Source of the DNA: Mesonia sp008017825
Lineage (GTDB): Bacteria > Bacteroidota > Bacteroidia > Flavobacteriales > Flavobacteriaceae
Reading direction: 5' to 3'
Length of the DNA stretch: 64,000 nucleotides
NCBI RefSeq assembly: GCF_008017825.1
Contig: NZ_VRLS01000012.1
Span: 62,001 to 126,000, forward strand
In this document: one piece after another, positions 52,530-63,000 of the stretch
How positions within the stretch are numbered: the first letter of the stretch is position 1
Layout: each line of letters opens with the position of its first letter
Notes under the pieces: model-generated
Told to the model about the DNA's origin: nothing
Seen by the model: only the letters and a program-made list of their open reading frames with translations
The model's database searches: none
Made by a program: the position numbers and the translations under genes

Positions 52530-53799
52530 CGTTTTCTAATTTTGATTCTTTAGCTAAAAATTCAGCATAAAAAAGCGTTCCGAAAAGGGCTACGAAATTA
52601 ATTCCCATATTTCGATCTAAAACATTTTCGATCATAAAGGACCAAAACAAAATCGTTAAAAAACTAAGGAATAACAAGTTTTGATATTTGAAAGCAGTAA
52701 TAGAATTTCTTACAAAATAGACCAACATAAGTAGAAAACCAAATACTCCAAATCTTAAAGTTGTTCCTAAAAATTGGTTGTGAGCATTATATTCTCGGTT
52801 TATGGAGTTTTGCATTTTGTACGCTTCATATTTTTCTAAGAGAATTTCATTTTCTGTACCTCCGCCAAAGCCTAAAATGGGTTTTTCTTTAATAGCTTCT
52901 ATAGCTACTTTCCACCTAGAGTACCGGGAATCAACTCTAAATGTATTATCTGTATTATACGTACCAATATTATCTTGAAGTTCCCATTCTGTTCCTTCTA
53001 CCGTTTTTTTGTAAATATAGGTTTGTTCTAAAAATGAAAAACTGAGCACCCCTATAATTATTGTGAGGGTAGCTATGATTGAAAATATTTTAAATGATAG
53101 ATTATGAATTAAGTAAAGTCCTATTAATAAGACAGTAATAAAATAGGAAATTCTTGAAGCGATAAAGATTATTCCTAATACTAAGAACGTGAAAATAAAA
53201 ACACGCCACAACATTCTTAATTTTAGATTTCCGAATAGAAGAATAGCAATAGCCATCACATAGTAAATTCCCATATATATGGTATGCATTCCAGAAAAAG
53301 GTTCTACAAAGTTTATTCCAGTAAAATCATTATTTAATAGCCAATGTAGCTGGAGATCGGTTTTACTGTAATTATATAAATTAATGGCAATCAATATTGA
53401 AGCACTTAGAACAGCACCAGCCAATAGGCCCATAGACGCATATTTTCTAAAGGTAGTAGCTTGAATATCTTTACGAAAAAGAAATAATGGGACTAAACCT
53501 AAAAAAACATACTTACTTATTTCTTTAAACGCTTCAGGCTGTAGAGGAGAATAGACCCAACCCCAAAGCAGAGGTAGAAAGAAAACCATGGGAGAAAATA
53601 AAATAAAAAAACTTAATTTCCCTTTCTTCTGAAACCCACTAACACCAAAAGCTATAAAAGTAGTAATCACCAAACCAATAAGTCCAAAATTACTCAACGA
53701 CGTCTTTAAGGGTAGAAAAAAAGTAGCTATAAGAATACAGGCTAAGGTTAATACTTTTAATATGTGGCATTTATCTTTAATCGTTTCCTGTTTATTCAT
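52513..53799 (-). CDS. O-antigen ligase/polymerase (Wzy_C family)
   Basis: 428 residues with about 11-12 membrane helices. The large periplasmic loop holds YSRWKVAIEAIKEKPILGFGGG and NAHNQFLGTTLRFG, the conserved part of the Wzy_C/WaaL ligase family with the catalytic-type histidine in AHNQFL. Joins polysaccharide to lipid A core or polymerises repeat units. First or second gene of the minus-strand run 48246-53799. Confidence 0.85.
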   Translation of the reverse strand: MNKQETIKDKCHILKVLTLACILIATFFLPLKTSLSNFGLIGLVITTFIAFGVSGFQKKGKLSFFILFSPMVFFLPLLWGWVYSPLQPEAFKEISKYVFLGLVPLFLFRKDIQATTFRKYASMGLLAGAVLSASILIAINLYNYSKTDLQLHWLLNNDFTGINFVEPFSGMHTIYMGIYYVMAIAILLFGNLKLRMLWRVFIFTFLVLGIIFIASRISYFITVLLIGLYLIHNLSFKIFSIIATLTIIIGVLSFSFLEQTYIYKKTVEGTEWELQDNIGTYNTDNTFRVDSRYSRWKVAIEAIKEKPILGFGGGTENEILLEKYEAYKMQNSINREYNAHNQFLGTTLRFGVFGFLLMLVYFVRNSITAFKYQNLLFLSFLTILFWSFMIENVLDRNMGINFVALFGTLFYAEFLAKESKLENDELAQ

Positions 53800-53862
53800 C
53801 TTATAATGTCTAAAAATAATTTACTTTTTTAACTATATATAAGTTTTAGTTTTCTATTAAAA

Positions 53863-54375
53863 TTACCTCTTTTTAATAAATTTTGCAGGTACGCCTCCTA
53901 CGATTGTAAACGGCTCTACATTTTTTGTAACTACCGCTCCTGCACCTACAATTGCACCTTCGCCAATAGTAACTCCTGGCATGATGACAACATTACGACC
54001 TAACCAGGCTCCTCTTTTAATCATTGGAGGTTGTAACTCCTCATCTCCCTGTTCTATTATGGGGATATCTACCCTATCATGTTTATGAGGTAAACATAAT
54101 ATAGCTACATTTGGAGCAATTAGCACCTCATCTTCTATAGTAGCTTGTTGTATAAAAACGTTTTCGTTGATTCTACAATTAAGTCCAATTGTGGTACCTA
54201 TAGCATTTGATAAATAAACATTAGGTTCTAACTTGGTTCTGCTATCGTATGGCATAACCTTTAATACTTTAGAAACGTAAGCTACCCTAATTTTATTACA
54301 CAAGCCTATTAGCCTAGAATGAGGTAAATGCTGTATGAAAGCATAATAAAAAACCAACTTTAATTTATGAAGCAT
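53863..54375 (-). CDS. Hexapeptide-repeat acyltransferase
   Basis: 170 residues of left-handed beta-helix type (IGLNCRINENVFIQQATIEDEVLIAPNV; GRNVVIMPGVTIGEGAIVGAGAVVTKNV; IVGGVPAKFIKKR), like CatB/WcaF acetyltransferases. The catalytic-type histidine is probably in LPHKHDRVD. Probably acetylates a sugar of the polysaccharide. A -7 element TAATTTTG (54437-54444, minus strand) lies about 60 bases upstream. Confidence 0.85.
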   Translation of the reverse strand: MLHKLKLVFYYAFIQHLPHSRLIGLCNKIRVAYVSKVLKVMPYDSRTKLEPNVYLSNAIGTTIGLNCRINENVFIQQATIEDEVLIAPNVAILCLPHKHDRVDIPIIEQGDEELQPPMIKRGAWLGRNVVIMPGVTIGEGAIVGAGAVVTKNVEPFTIVGGVPAKFIKKR

Positions 54376-54484
54376 ACGTAAATAATAGTAAACTTAATTG
54401 TTTAAATAAACTTAGATTGTAAATTAGCATTTTGCACAAAATTACTAATATAGTTTAGTTTAAAATATCAAAATACAGCCTTAT

Positions 54485-55567
54485 ATGAAAATCTTTTTAA
54501 TTTCAAATATGTATCCTTCCACTAAGGATCCATTATTTGGTGTCTTCGTGAAAAATTTTAAAGATGAATTGGAGAAAAATAATGTTTTATTTCAACCTAT
54601 TACTCTTATTAAAGGCTTGGCGGGAAATCCTATTAAGAAAGTTTTCAACTATAGTATTCACTATTTTAATATTCTTATCGGGATCTTTAAAAAATTTGAT
54701 TTAGTATATGTACACTATGTGAGTCATCATATTCCAATTTTATTTCTTCTTTTGCCTTTTAAAAGAAAACCTTGGGTTATGAATGCTCACGGTACAGATA
54801 TAATAGATTTGCAAAAGAATAAATACCTTAATATTTTTGCTGAAAAGGTTTTAAAAAAAACCGATTTACTTGTTGTTCCTACAAGCTATTTTAAAAGTAA
54901 GGTTCTTCAAAGGTATTCTTTTTTAGAAGAGCAAGATGTTTTTGTATCGCCTTCTGGCGGAATTGATTCTACTAAATTTTTTATAAAAGAAAAAAATGCT
55001 GATGCATCCAAATTACATTTAGGTTTTGTTTCTCGTTTAATTGAAGAAAAAGGATGGAAAACATTTCTAGACGCCCTATTGAGACTTAAAGAAAAACGAG
55101 TTCCATTTGTAGCTTCCATAGCGGGAAAAGGTCCAGATGAACAGAAAATTCTCAGTACTATAAAGCAGTATGGTTTAGAAGTAGATGTGCAATTTTTAGG
55201 TTTAATACCACAAGATAAATTAGTTGATATCTATAATGGAATAGATTTATACGTGTTCCCTACCTATCGGGAAGCCGAAAGTTTAGGTTTAACAGGTTTA
55301 GAAGCCATGGCTTGTGGTACACCCGTTATTGCGTGCAATATTGCTGGACCCGCTACCTATATTCAATCCCATAAAAATGGATTTCTATTTGAACCAAAAA
55401 ATTCTGAAGCTTTAACTGATTATATCATAGAATATCAGCGCCTTCAACCCGAACAAAAAGATAAATTTAAATTGGAAGCCTTAAACACCTCAAAAAACTT
55501 TAGAAAAGATATTGTAGCTCAAAATCTTTTAAAGCGTTTAACTGAAGTTATGAGAAAACAAGATTAG
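54485..55567 (+). CDS. Glycosyltransferase family 4
   Basis: 360 residues, GT-B fold. N-terminus LISNMYPSTKDPLFGVFVKNF, acceptor-side NAHGTDI, donor site LGFVSRLIEEKGWKTFLDAL and the E-x7-E motif in REAESLGLTGLEAMACGTPVIAC. Adds a sugar (probably from UDP- or GDP-sugar) during repeat-unit synthesis. First gene of a short plus-strand pair inside an otherwise minus-strand region. Confidence 0.92.
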   Translation: MKIFLISNMYPSTKDPLFGVFVKNFKDELEKNNVLFQPITLIKGLAGNPIKKVFNYSIHYFNILIGIFKKFDLVYVHYVSHHIPILFLLLPFKRKPWVMNAHGTDIIDLQKNKYLNIFAEKVLKKTDLLVVPTSYFKSKVLQRYSFLEEQDVFVSPSGGIDSTKFFIKEKNADASKLHLGFVSRLIEEKGWKTFLDALLRLKEKRVPFVASIAGKGPDEQKILSTIKQYGLEVDVQFLGLIPQDKLVDIYNGIDLYVFPTYREAESLGLTGLEAMACGTPVIACNIAGPATYIQSHKNGFLFEPKNSEALTDYIIEYQRLQPEQKDKFKLEALNTSKNFRKDIVAQNLLKRLTEVMRKQD

Positions 55568-55661
55568 ATCTTTCTCAACCTATTATTAATTAAAGATTAT
55601 TTTTGATTACACAATTTTAATAATCTTTAGAATATTACTTTTACCATCTCATTGAATTTTA

Positions 55662-56903
55662 ATGAAAAACTCTATTCTTAAACTTCCTCTAGATAAGCTC
55701 ATAATCTGTATGATGTTTCTCCTATTGCCAGTAGATATGGTAAATGGGGTTTTTTTAACAAATGGAATAATTTTACCTATTAGTGTAAGCCAAGCTTTAA
55801 AACTGGTTATTGTTCTACTTATCTTTTTTAGTCTGATACGCTATCCTAAACAACTTTTTCTATTATTTTTTCTTATTATTGTTTTACTGATTCCCTCTTT
55901 TTTTCAGATTTTAAAAAGTTTTAATGTAGTTTTTTTAGTTGATGATTTGATTAAAATAAATAGATACATTATACCTTTTTACGGTTTTTTCTTCTTTCAA
56001 AACTACTTTAAAAATAATTCTGGAAGCTTAGTATTTAAGATGATTCATTTTTCTTATTTCGTTCTAGTTGTCAATATTTTATTAAAACATGTAGGCTTAG
56101 GCTATCCCATGTATGAGTTTGGTGATATAGGAAGTAAAGGTTTTTTTTATGCTGGAAATGAAATCTCTGCTTTATTACTAATTTTGAGTAGTATTATTTC
56201 TTTTAATCTATGGAGCCGGAATAGGATTTTCTACGTGGTAATTGCATTATTTAACATTTTTGTCGCGTTGAGTATTGCCTCAAAAACGAGTGTTTTCGGA
56301 ATTCTATTGATACATATTTTAATTCCAATAAAAAGACCTACCGTAAAAAAAATAAACCTCAAAGCTCTATCTAATGTTTCTATAATTTCTATGCTTTCTC
56401 TTCCAGCGATTATTTATTTTGGCTGGGCATTCGTAAAAAGATCAAATCTTTACAATAGGATTTCTTACTTCTATGATAAATTTGATTTTCTAACTTTTAT
56501 ATTATCCAATAGAAATGTTTTTTTAAAGGATTCCTTTAAGGTATACACTCAAGATTATAATTTTTTAGAAAAAATTATTGGCGTAGGACAAACAACTTAT
56601 GAACAGTTAAATGACGATAGGTTGGTAGAAATTGACATTGTAGATATATTTTTTACCTACTCTTTTATAGGGTTATCTATATTTATTATGGCTCTATTAT
56701 TTATATGGCTGCAAGCTATTATGTTTTCAAAAAATATAAATAAATATCCTTATGCAAATTTTGTATTGATGATGCTTATAATGCTTATAGCCATTTCATC
56801 TACCGCTGGACATGTTTTCAGTTCAGGGATGGCAGGTATTTATATAGGCCTTCTATTTAGTTTATTTTATATTATTAACCCTAACTATAAAAATGAAGCC
56901 TAA
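55662..56903 (+). CDS. Polytopic membrane protein, O-antigen polymerase-like
   Basis: 413 residues with about 11 membrane helices and a loop region (IISYFYDKFDFLTF ... DYNFLEKIIGVGQTTYEQLN) of the Wzy kind, where GVGQTT resembles the GxG segment before the last helices of polymerases. It is the third polymerase- or ligase-like membrane protein in the locus. Its 3' end overlaps the facing gene by 23 bases. Confidence 0.65.
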   Translation: MKNSILKLPLDKLIICMMFLLLPVDMVNGVFLTNGIILPISVSQALKLVIVLLIFFSLIRYPKQLFLLFFLIIVLLIPSFFQILKSFNVVFLVDDLIKINRYIIPFYGFFFFQNYFKNNSGSLVFKMIHFSYFVLVVNILLKHVGLGYPMYEFGDIGSKGFFYAGNEISALLLILSSIISFNLWSRNRIFYVVIALFNIFVALSIASKTSVFGILLIHILIPIKRPTVKKINLKALSNVSIISMLSLPAIIYFGWAFVKRSNLYNRISYFYDKFDFLTFILSNRNVFLKDSFKVYTQDYNFLEKIIGVGQTTYEQLNDDRLVEIDIVDIFFTYSFIGLSIFIMALLFIWLQAIMFSKNINKYPYANFVLMMLIMLIAISSTAGHVFSSGMAGIYIGLLFSLFYIINPNYKNEA

Positions 56904-58608
56904 TCGCAAGAATAACTGTAATTACAGCAAACTTGTTACGATATTCAAAAATATCATCATTATAAATCTCTTTTAAATCCGCTTTAAGCTCTTTATTATC
57001 AATATTTACAATATTTTCTTCAAAGATGAGGTTAAATTGTTTTAGAAGATTAGGGTTAGTTTTAAACCAATTGGTAATAGGGTTCATACTATCGTAATTA
57101 AGCCCAAAATATTTTTTTCCTCCATTCACATATTTCTTAATTAACCTACCGTAATTAATATTAAAATCTGAATTAGGCTTTAATCCTATTTTTTCCCACT
57201 TATAATCAAGTGTTTTAGGATGCTTTACTTTTAACCAGTCAAAATAAATCTTTTGATTAAATTTAAATTTGTTGGGAATACTGGAGCAATAGTCTAATAA
57301 CTGAGTATTGTAGAATGGTGAAGCTTGATCTATAAAGTTATTAAAGACCTTATCCCCCATTAAAGTGCCGTGTACCTGTCGTTGCTCAAAGGTATATACT
57401 TCGTAGTCAGATTGGTCATAATAGGTCGTTAGATCATCTAAAAAGTCCATTTTCTCAAGCATCGTCTTGTTTTTCACAAAACCCGTTAATCCGATAGAAG
57501 CTTTATTTGTTTTAAAATCATAATTAGGTTTTAAAAAGGAGCCGAATAAAACATCTCCTATCTGTCCTGAATGAATCAACCCAAAATTACGCCTTTCTAT
57601 TTTACTCAACGCATTGTAAATAATTGCGTTCGCGGTAAAGTGGGTTAAACCATCGGTAGCTTTTACGTAATTATCTAGTACGTTTTCAACTAAAAAATCT
57701 CCTTTATGAATATTAAATTGTAAATGAGAATAAAAGTTTTTCTCGGCGATATGATTGGCGTATTTAACGTCGCTGGAGTTGGGATTCCCGTAGGTATATG
57801 TATTGATTTTATTAAACCCAAGTTCTTGAGCAATCATAGCATTGATCCTAGAGTCCATTCCTCCACTCAATAAACTTAAATGTTGTTGGTAATTATTACT
57901 TCTATCTTTTTGCCATTCTTCTTCAATGGCATTTACCATAAACTTCTCTATAGATTCTATTACATCATTTAAAGATTGAGGAGTTTCTTTTTTTGATATT
58001 TTATAATATTGTTGGGTTTTTATTGAATTTTCTGAAATATTGAAAGTTAAAGTGGAACCATAATTTAATTTTTTTATCTCTTTGACTAAGGTAAAGTCAT
58101 TGAACATTTGTCCGTAAAGAGCTAAAGAATATATTCCATCATAATCGTAACTAATTGAAATGTGGTTCTCACGAAGCAATTTAGATAATACGTGCATTTC
58201 AGAAGAGAAAGCAAAACCTAATTCTTTATCGTAAAAATAAAATAGGCTCTTTGTAGATAAAGGATCATTGAACATGATTAATTTTTCTTCTTTTTTTGAA
58301 AAAATAAATCCGGCAAAAGTTCCTTTTAATAACGAGATAAAATCGCTTCCCTTCTCTAAATAAGCTTTAATTATCTTCTGTGGAGTATTAATCGTAGAAT
58401 AATTGATTCCTTCAAAACAAATGATATAGTTATCATCTTCAAATAGAAAACGATCATCTTTAAATTTATCTAATACAGATCTTCCAAAACAAAAATCATT
58501 ACTAACAATTTCTTCCTGAATAGAGTTTTCAAATTTACTGTTGTAAAAATTGTTATATATTTTTTTTTGCTGATTTTTTTTTAATAAAACACCGTAAATC
58601 CCTGCCAT
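56881..58608 (-). CDS. Asparagine-synthase-like protein lacking the glutaminase cysteine
   Basis: 575 residues. N-terminal Ntn-hydrolase-like domain (1 to about 200) begins MAGIYG, where active asparagine synthases have Met-Cys-Gly; the nucleophilic cysteine is missing, so glutamine hydrolysis is not expected. The C-terminal synthase domain has the PP-loop SGGMDS (248-253), which binds ATP. Relatives in polysaccharide loci amidate sugar acids, perhaps using ammonia. In a locus with UDP-glucuronate chemistry this is plausible but inferred. Confidence 0.8.
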   Translation of the reverse strand: MAGIYGVLLKKNQQKKIYNNFYNSKFENSIQEEIVSNDFCFGRSVLDKFKDDRFLFEDDNYIICFEGINYSTINTPQKIIKAYLEKGSDFISLLKGTFAGFIFSKKEEKLIMFNDPLSTKSLFYFYDKELGFAFSSEMHVLSKLLRENHISISYDYDGIYSLALYGQMFNDFTLVKEIKKLNYGSTLTFNISENSIKTQQYYKISKKETPQSLNDVIESIEKFMVNAIEEEWQKDRSNNYQQHLSLLSGGMDSRINAMIAQELGFNKINTYTYGNPNSSDVKYANHIAEKNFYSHLQFNIHKGDFLVENVLDNYVKATDGLTHFTANAIIYNALSKIERRNFGLIHSGQIGDVLFGSFLKPNYDFKTNKASIGLTGFVKNKTMLEKMDFLDDLTTYYDQSDYEVYTFEQRQVHGTLMGDKVFNNFIDQASPFYNTQLLDYCSSIPNKFKFNQKIYFDWLKVKHPKTLDYKWEKIGLKPNSDFNINYGRLIKKYVNGGKKYFGLNYDSMNPITNWFKTNPNLLKQFNLIFEENIVNIDNKELKADLKEIYNDDIFEYRNKFAVITVILAIRLHFYS

Positions 58609-58617
58609 TCAATAGTA

Positions 58618-59916
58618 TTATAAATAGGTTTTAATATTTTCCTTCCTCTTTAAGTAAACACATCCAGATACATTCCATACCGATAAACTCACTGCTGTAG
58701 CAATTGCAGCTCCATTAATTCCATACCTAGGAATTAAAATAAAATTAAGCAATAAGTTGATACATAGAGATATAATTGCAATGTATTGATATTGTTTTTG
58801 TTTGCCTGTCATTTGCATTATGATCCCTACAGAGCCTACAGAACTATTGATTAGATGTATAGAGCATAAAATGATTAACGCTACACTACCCGCTTTAAAT
58901 TCTTCACCAAATATGCCTAAAAACCACTGATTAAAAATAACTAACACAGCAACAATTAAAAGCGTTAAAATGAAATTTAATCGAGTTGAAAATTTAACCA
59001 AATTTAGAAATTTTTCTCTAAGGTCATTTAAATAAAGGTTAGCAATTTTAGGAGCTAAACTAGAATTAATAGCTTCTATTGAAAAGCTTGTTACTAATGC
59101 GAGTTTTAAAGCTACATTATAAACACCTATGCTTTCATCGGTTTCATAAATTCCTAAAATAAAAGTATCCATCCACCCTAAAAAGATCATAATAGTGGAA
59201 GACAACATCATTGGGAAAGATTCTTTTAAAAATGCCCAGGTATTGATTTCTGACTTAAAGGAAACTCTCTTAAACTTCTTTACAGTTACAATTAAAGCGA
59301 TAAGTGTAAGTACGTAAATTCCATACAAATGTGCTATCATCACATTTATAGGGTTCATTTCAATCCAACCTAATATACAAACAAATATAAATGCTAGCGA
59401 AAATCTTCCTGTATTAATAAAAAATGCAAACCAATTGTTGTAGCCTTTTGCCCTCAAAGCTCCAGCACATAACATAGTGATCACCCAGCCTGGAATGGAG
59501 AGAATTGCCCAAAAATAATAGGGTTTTAATCGAGGCTTTTCAAAAAGATTGATAATTACAAAATCTCTTGAGAAGTATAGAATAGCGACTAAAAAGGAAC
59601 TGAACAAAAATGACTTTAAAAGAACCCTATAAAATAAACCAGGATTTTCTTCCCAGTTTTTTTCAGTAGAATAAAATTTTATAAGGTTAACATCTATACC
59701 TAATCTACCTATTATGGTAGCAAACATAAAAATTGAAAAACTTAAAACTACCAATCCGTTTAACGAAGCTCCGTAATTATTGGTGATGTATAGTGTAAAG
59801 AGATAACCCCCTAAAATTCCTGTAGCTCTAAACCCCATAAAGAAAATACCCTTTTTGATAATTTCCTTTTGATCTTGGTCAGATTTTCTTAAAATTTTTG
59901 AAATTTTATCTCTCAA
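58618..59916 (-). CDS. Oligosaccharide flippase (Wzx-like)
   Basis: 432 residues with about 12-14 membrane helices. The start IKKGIFFMGFRATGILGGYLFTLYITNNYGASLNGLVVLSFS is that of polysaccharide-export (Wzx/MATE-like) flippases. Moves the lipid-linked repeat unit across the inner membrane. Ends 9 bases before the asparagine-synthase-like gene, so both are on one message. Confidence 0.9.
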   Translation of the reverse strand: MRDKISKILRKSDQDQKEIIKKGIFFMGFRATGILGGYLFTLYITNNYGASLNGLVVLSFSIFMFATIIGRLGIDVNLIKFYSTEKNWEENPGLFYRVLLKSFLFSSFLVAILYFSRDFVIINLFEKPRLKPYYFWAILSIPGWVITMLCAGALRAKGYNNWFAFFINTGRFSLAFIFVCILGWIEMNPINVMIAHLYGIYVLTLIALIVTVKKFKRVSFKSEINTWAFLKESFPMMLSSTIMIFLGWMDTFILGIYETDESIGVYNVALKLALVTSFSIEAINSSLAPKIANLYLNDLREKFLNLVKFSTRLNFILTLLIVAVLVIFNQWFLGIFGEEFKAGSVALIILCSIHLINSSVGSVGIIMQMTGKQKQYQYIAIISLCINLLLNFILIPRYGINGAAIATAVSLSVWNVSGCVYLKRKENIKTYL

Positions 59917-59966
59917 AATAAGCTATAATTAATACATTCTTTGTTGAGCAAATGTAAGTAAAACTA

Positions 59967-59998
59967 AAGAGAAGCTTCTTATATGAGAAGCTTCTCTT
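59967..59998 (-). terminator. Hairpin terminator after the DUF4855-like gene
   Basis: 13-bp perfect stem AAGAGAAGCTTCT / AGAAGCTTCTCTT with a 6-base loop, just past the stop of the large T9SS gene. The T-tract is weak (TAGTTTTAC). Confidence 0.6.
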
Positions 59999-60043
59999 CG
60001 AATTATTGATAAACATATTTACTTTAAAAATTCATTTGAATAT

Positions 60044-63000
60044 TTACTTCTTTAAGAATTTTGTATTAAAAACTTTATCTTTATCCTGAATATTTAATAA
60101 GTACAAACCAACTTCTAAACTAGAAGTATTAATAAGATTATTTTTCAAATTACCTTTTCTTACAAGTTTTCCAGTAACATCATAAATTTCAAATTTAGCA
60201 TATTTACTAAATTGAAATTTTAAGTGACTTACTTGAATATATGTATCTGATGGGTTAGGATATATTATTATTGAATTATTCTTAAACGTTGTTAAAGCTA
60301 AATTATTATTAGGTTTCGAAAATATCGTACCTGGAGTATTTACTATTTTTAACTGTGGATTTAGTACTTTAAACTCTCTATCTCCATTTATTTTTTGAAA
60401 ATAAAATTTTACATAAGAAACAGCTGAAGGAATTTCTAGGTTTCTTTCATATATATCCCATTGGTCTCTGTACCACTTTGGAACGAGATCCTTATCTACG
60501 GCATTATCGTACTCTATTTGGTTTTCCTCTCGAGTTTGGTATGGAATATCTATATAATCCATCCACCAATGTTTATAGTAAGAGGAAAAACTTAAGTTAG
60601 TTTCTTGTGTATTTATATCCTCTACAGATAAAAGATTATAGTTAGAATCGTAAAACTCTAGAGCAAGTAAATCTCCATTAGGAGATTCTCCACTCCCTCT
60701 AATTAAAGCGCTAAAATTTAATTTATCAATGTTGCTAACATCAATAAAATCATTATAGTATAAAGACTCTCCATTCTCTATTTCTAATGGTAACTTTTCA
60801 CTCCAATTTGTTCTAATAAATATGTTTTCATCATTTAAATTTCTTACGATGTCAACATTTTGATCTAAATCCAAACTTAGATTATCTATATAAACTGTAT
60901 TATTATAAATCCAATTTCTCAAATAAATTCTAATGCTATTTACATTTCCAGGAAACTGAAAGGTTTTTAATGTGGTACTCCATTCTTGATGAGTAGGAAT
61001 ATAGCTAAAATGCATTTGAAGACTAGATGAATATAGAAAGCCATTAATAGATATAGAATTTGTTAATTTATTCCCGTTAGAATCAAATGTCTCAATCGCT
61101 ACAAGAGCTTTAGTATTTCTATTATCAAGAATTGGAAGCTTTTCTCTCGCTTTTAATTTTAGTGTGTAATCTTGGTTGGGTATGATGGTAATAGTATCTA
61201 AAGTTACCGCATATTGGTCTTTAGATAATTTTAGAGAATTTTTACCTGCAAAGTTTTCTTTTTCAACACTTAAACTATCTTCTCCGTAGGCTCTATAGAT
61301 CAAATTTGAATTTTCGATGTCATTATTTTTAATTAATCTTATAGATTTCCATTCTATATTAGCAGAACGCCATTTTCTCAAGAAAAACTGGAAAGAAACA
61401 GCATTTGAAGGAGGCACAAAATGAATTAAATCATCTTGAAATGAAAGATTTGTATCTGTATATTTAAAATAACTATTTAACGCAGAGCTATATATTAAAT
61501 TACTAGTATTTGTATTTAAATTTGTTAATGGATTTCCATTAATATCATAAAATTTTACTCCTATAAGAGAACTATAAGATTGACCATCACTTATTAATTC
61601 TTTTACCTTATAGCTTAGTTTATACGTGTTTGTTTCTTTAACTGGTATTATTTTAGAATAAACAGTATTGTTATTAAAATCTGCAGTGAAGTTTAAATCT
61701 CGAAAATGAGCGTTTGACGTTTTATTTTTATAAATTTCGTAATTACCATTCCAATGGTGAAGTTTATTACTCAATTCCTCATTTTTTATTTCAAACCTAT
61801 TATTGATAAGTACCCCTGCTTTAGACTTTTTAATAAATTTGTATAAATTATTGTAATCTACCCTTTCCTCGGGCACACTAGAATTTGCATTTTTATAATG
61901 GGCCCCAGAAGTATCATAATAAACTTTACCATAATTTATATATCCAAACTTATCTCCGTAGTCAAAATAATCATTTACTCTACCGTAAATTTCATCTTCT
62001 GCCAATACTTCATTTTCTATATTTACATTTAAATTTTGGGTACTCATAATTCTATTGGCATTTTTTAGTAGATCTCTATCTACTCCTCCAAAGACAGAAC
62101 CATTAGAGAAAGCAGACGGTTGTTGCCAGGTAACATCAAAAATTTTTGTTATTTCATCTGCGAAAGATGTTATCGGTGGGTTAAAACTAAACAGTTGGTA
62201 AGGAGAACCATATAAATGCCATCCTTTATTCTCTATTATCGGCTTTAAATGAGAAAAAATTTCTACTGAAAAGTTAACATCTAATGGTCCCGTACTTGAA
62301 CTATCATAATAATTATTTGATACCGATTCCTTCAGATAGTATATCCCTTCTATATCAACTTTAGAATTATTGTTACTATTCCAATTTTGAGACATAGTCT
62401 CTATTTTATCTAAATAATTTTCTAAATCTATCTTTAACTGGTTTCTAGCACTAGATGAAGGATAATCTTTATAATCTAAGACGGGAAGTTGTAATATAAT
62501 CTTGGTATTTGGTAAATTTATTGAATTGGAAAGTTCTAAATTAGCACTGTTTAATTCTTCGATTAAAGGGTTTCTAGTGTTAAAAGGTAGGTAAGAACCA
62601 TGACCAAACATTAAGTTAAGTTCCCATTGAGTGTCATTACCTAAATAATCAAAATTTGACTCAGTAATATCAATTAAGTTTGTAGTGCTGTTATCTTCGT
62701 ATAGTTTTACATTATCTATTGCTATTTTTGCAGGGTAATCCCTATCGACCGTTCCAAGTTTCCAGTTGATAATATGAATTTTATAAGAATTAGCATTAGC
62801 TGGTATTGAGAAAGTGCCCGCTTTTGATTGAAAATTATTATTATAGACATCTATAAATATATTTTGAGTATAAGCATCATTATAAGTGCTAAAATTATTT
62901 CCTCCTCTTATTTCATCTCCATTAGTATCAAAAAACTCTATACCAACCACTAAGTCTGGTTGGGATAATGTAGTATGACCAGGTTTCAGCAAAGCTTTAG

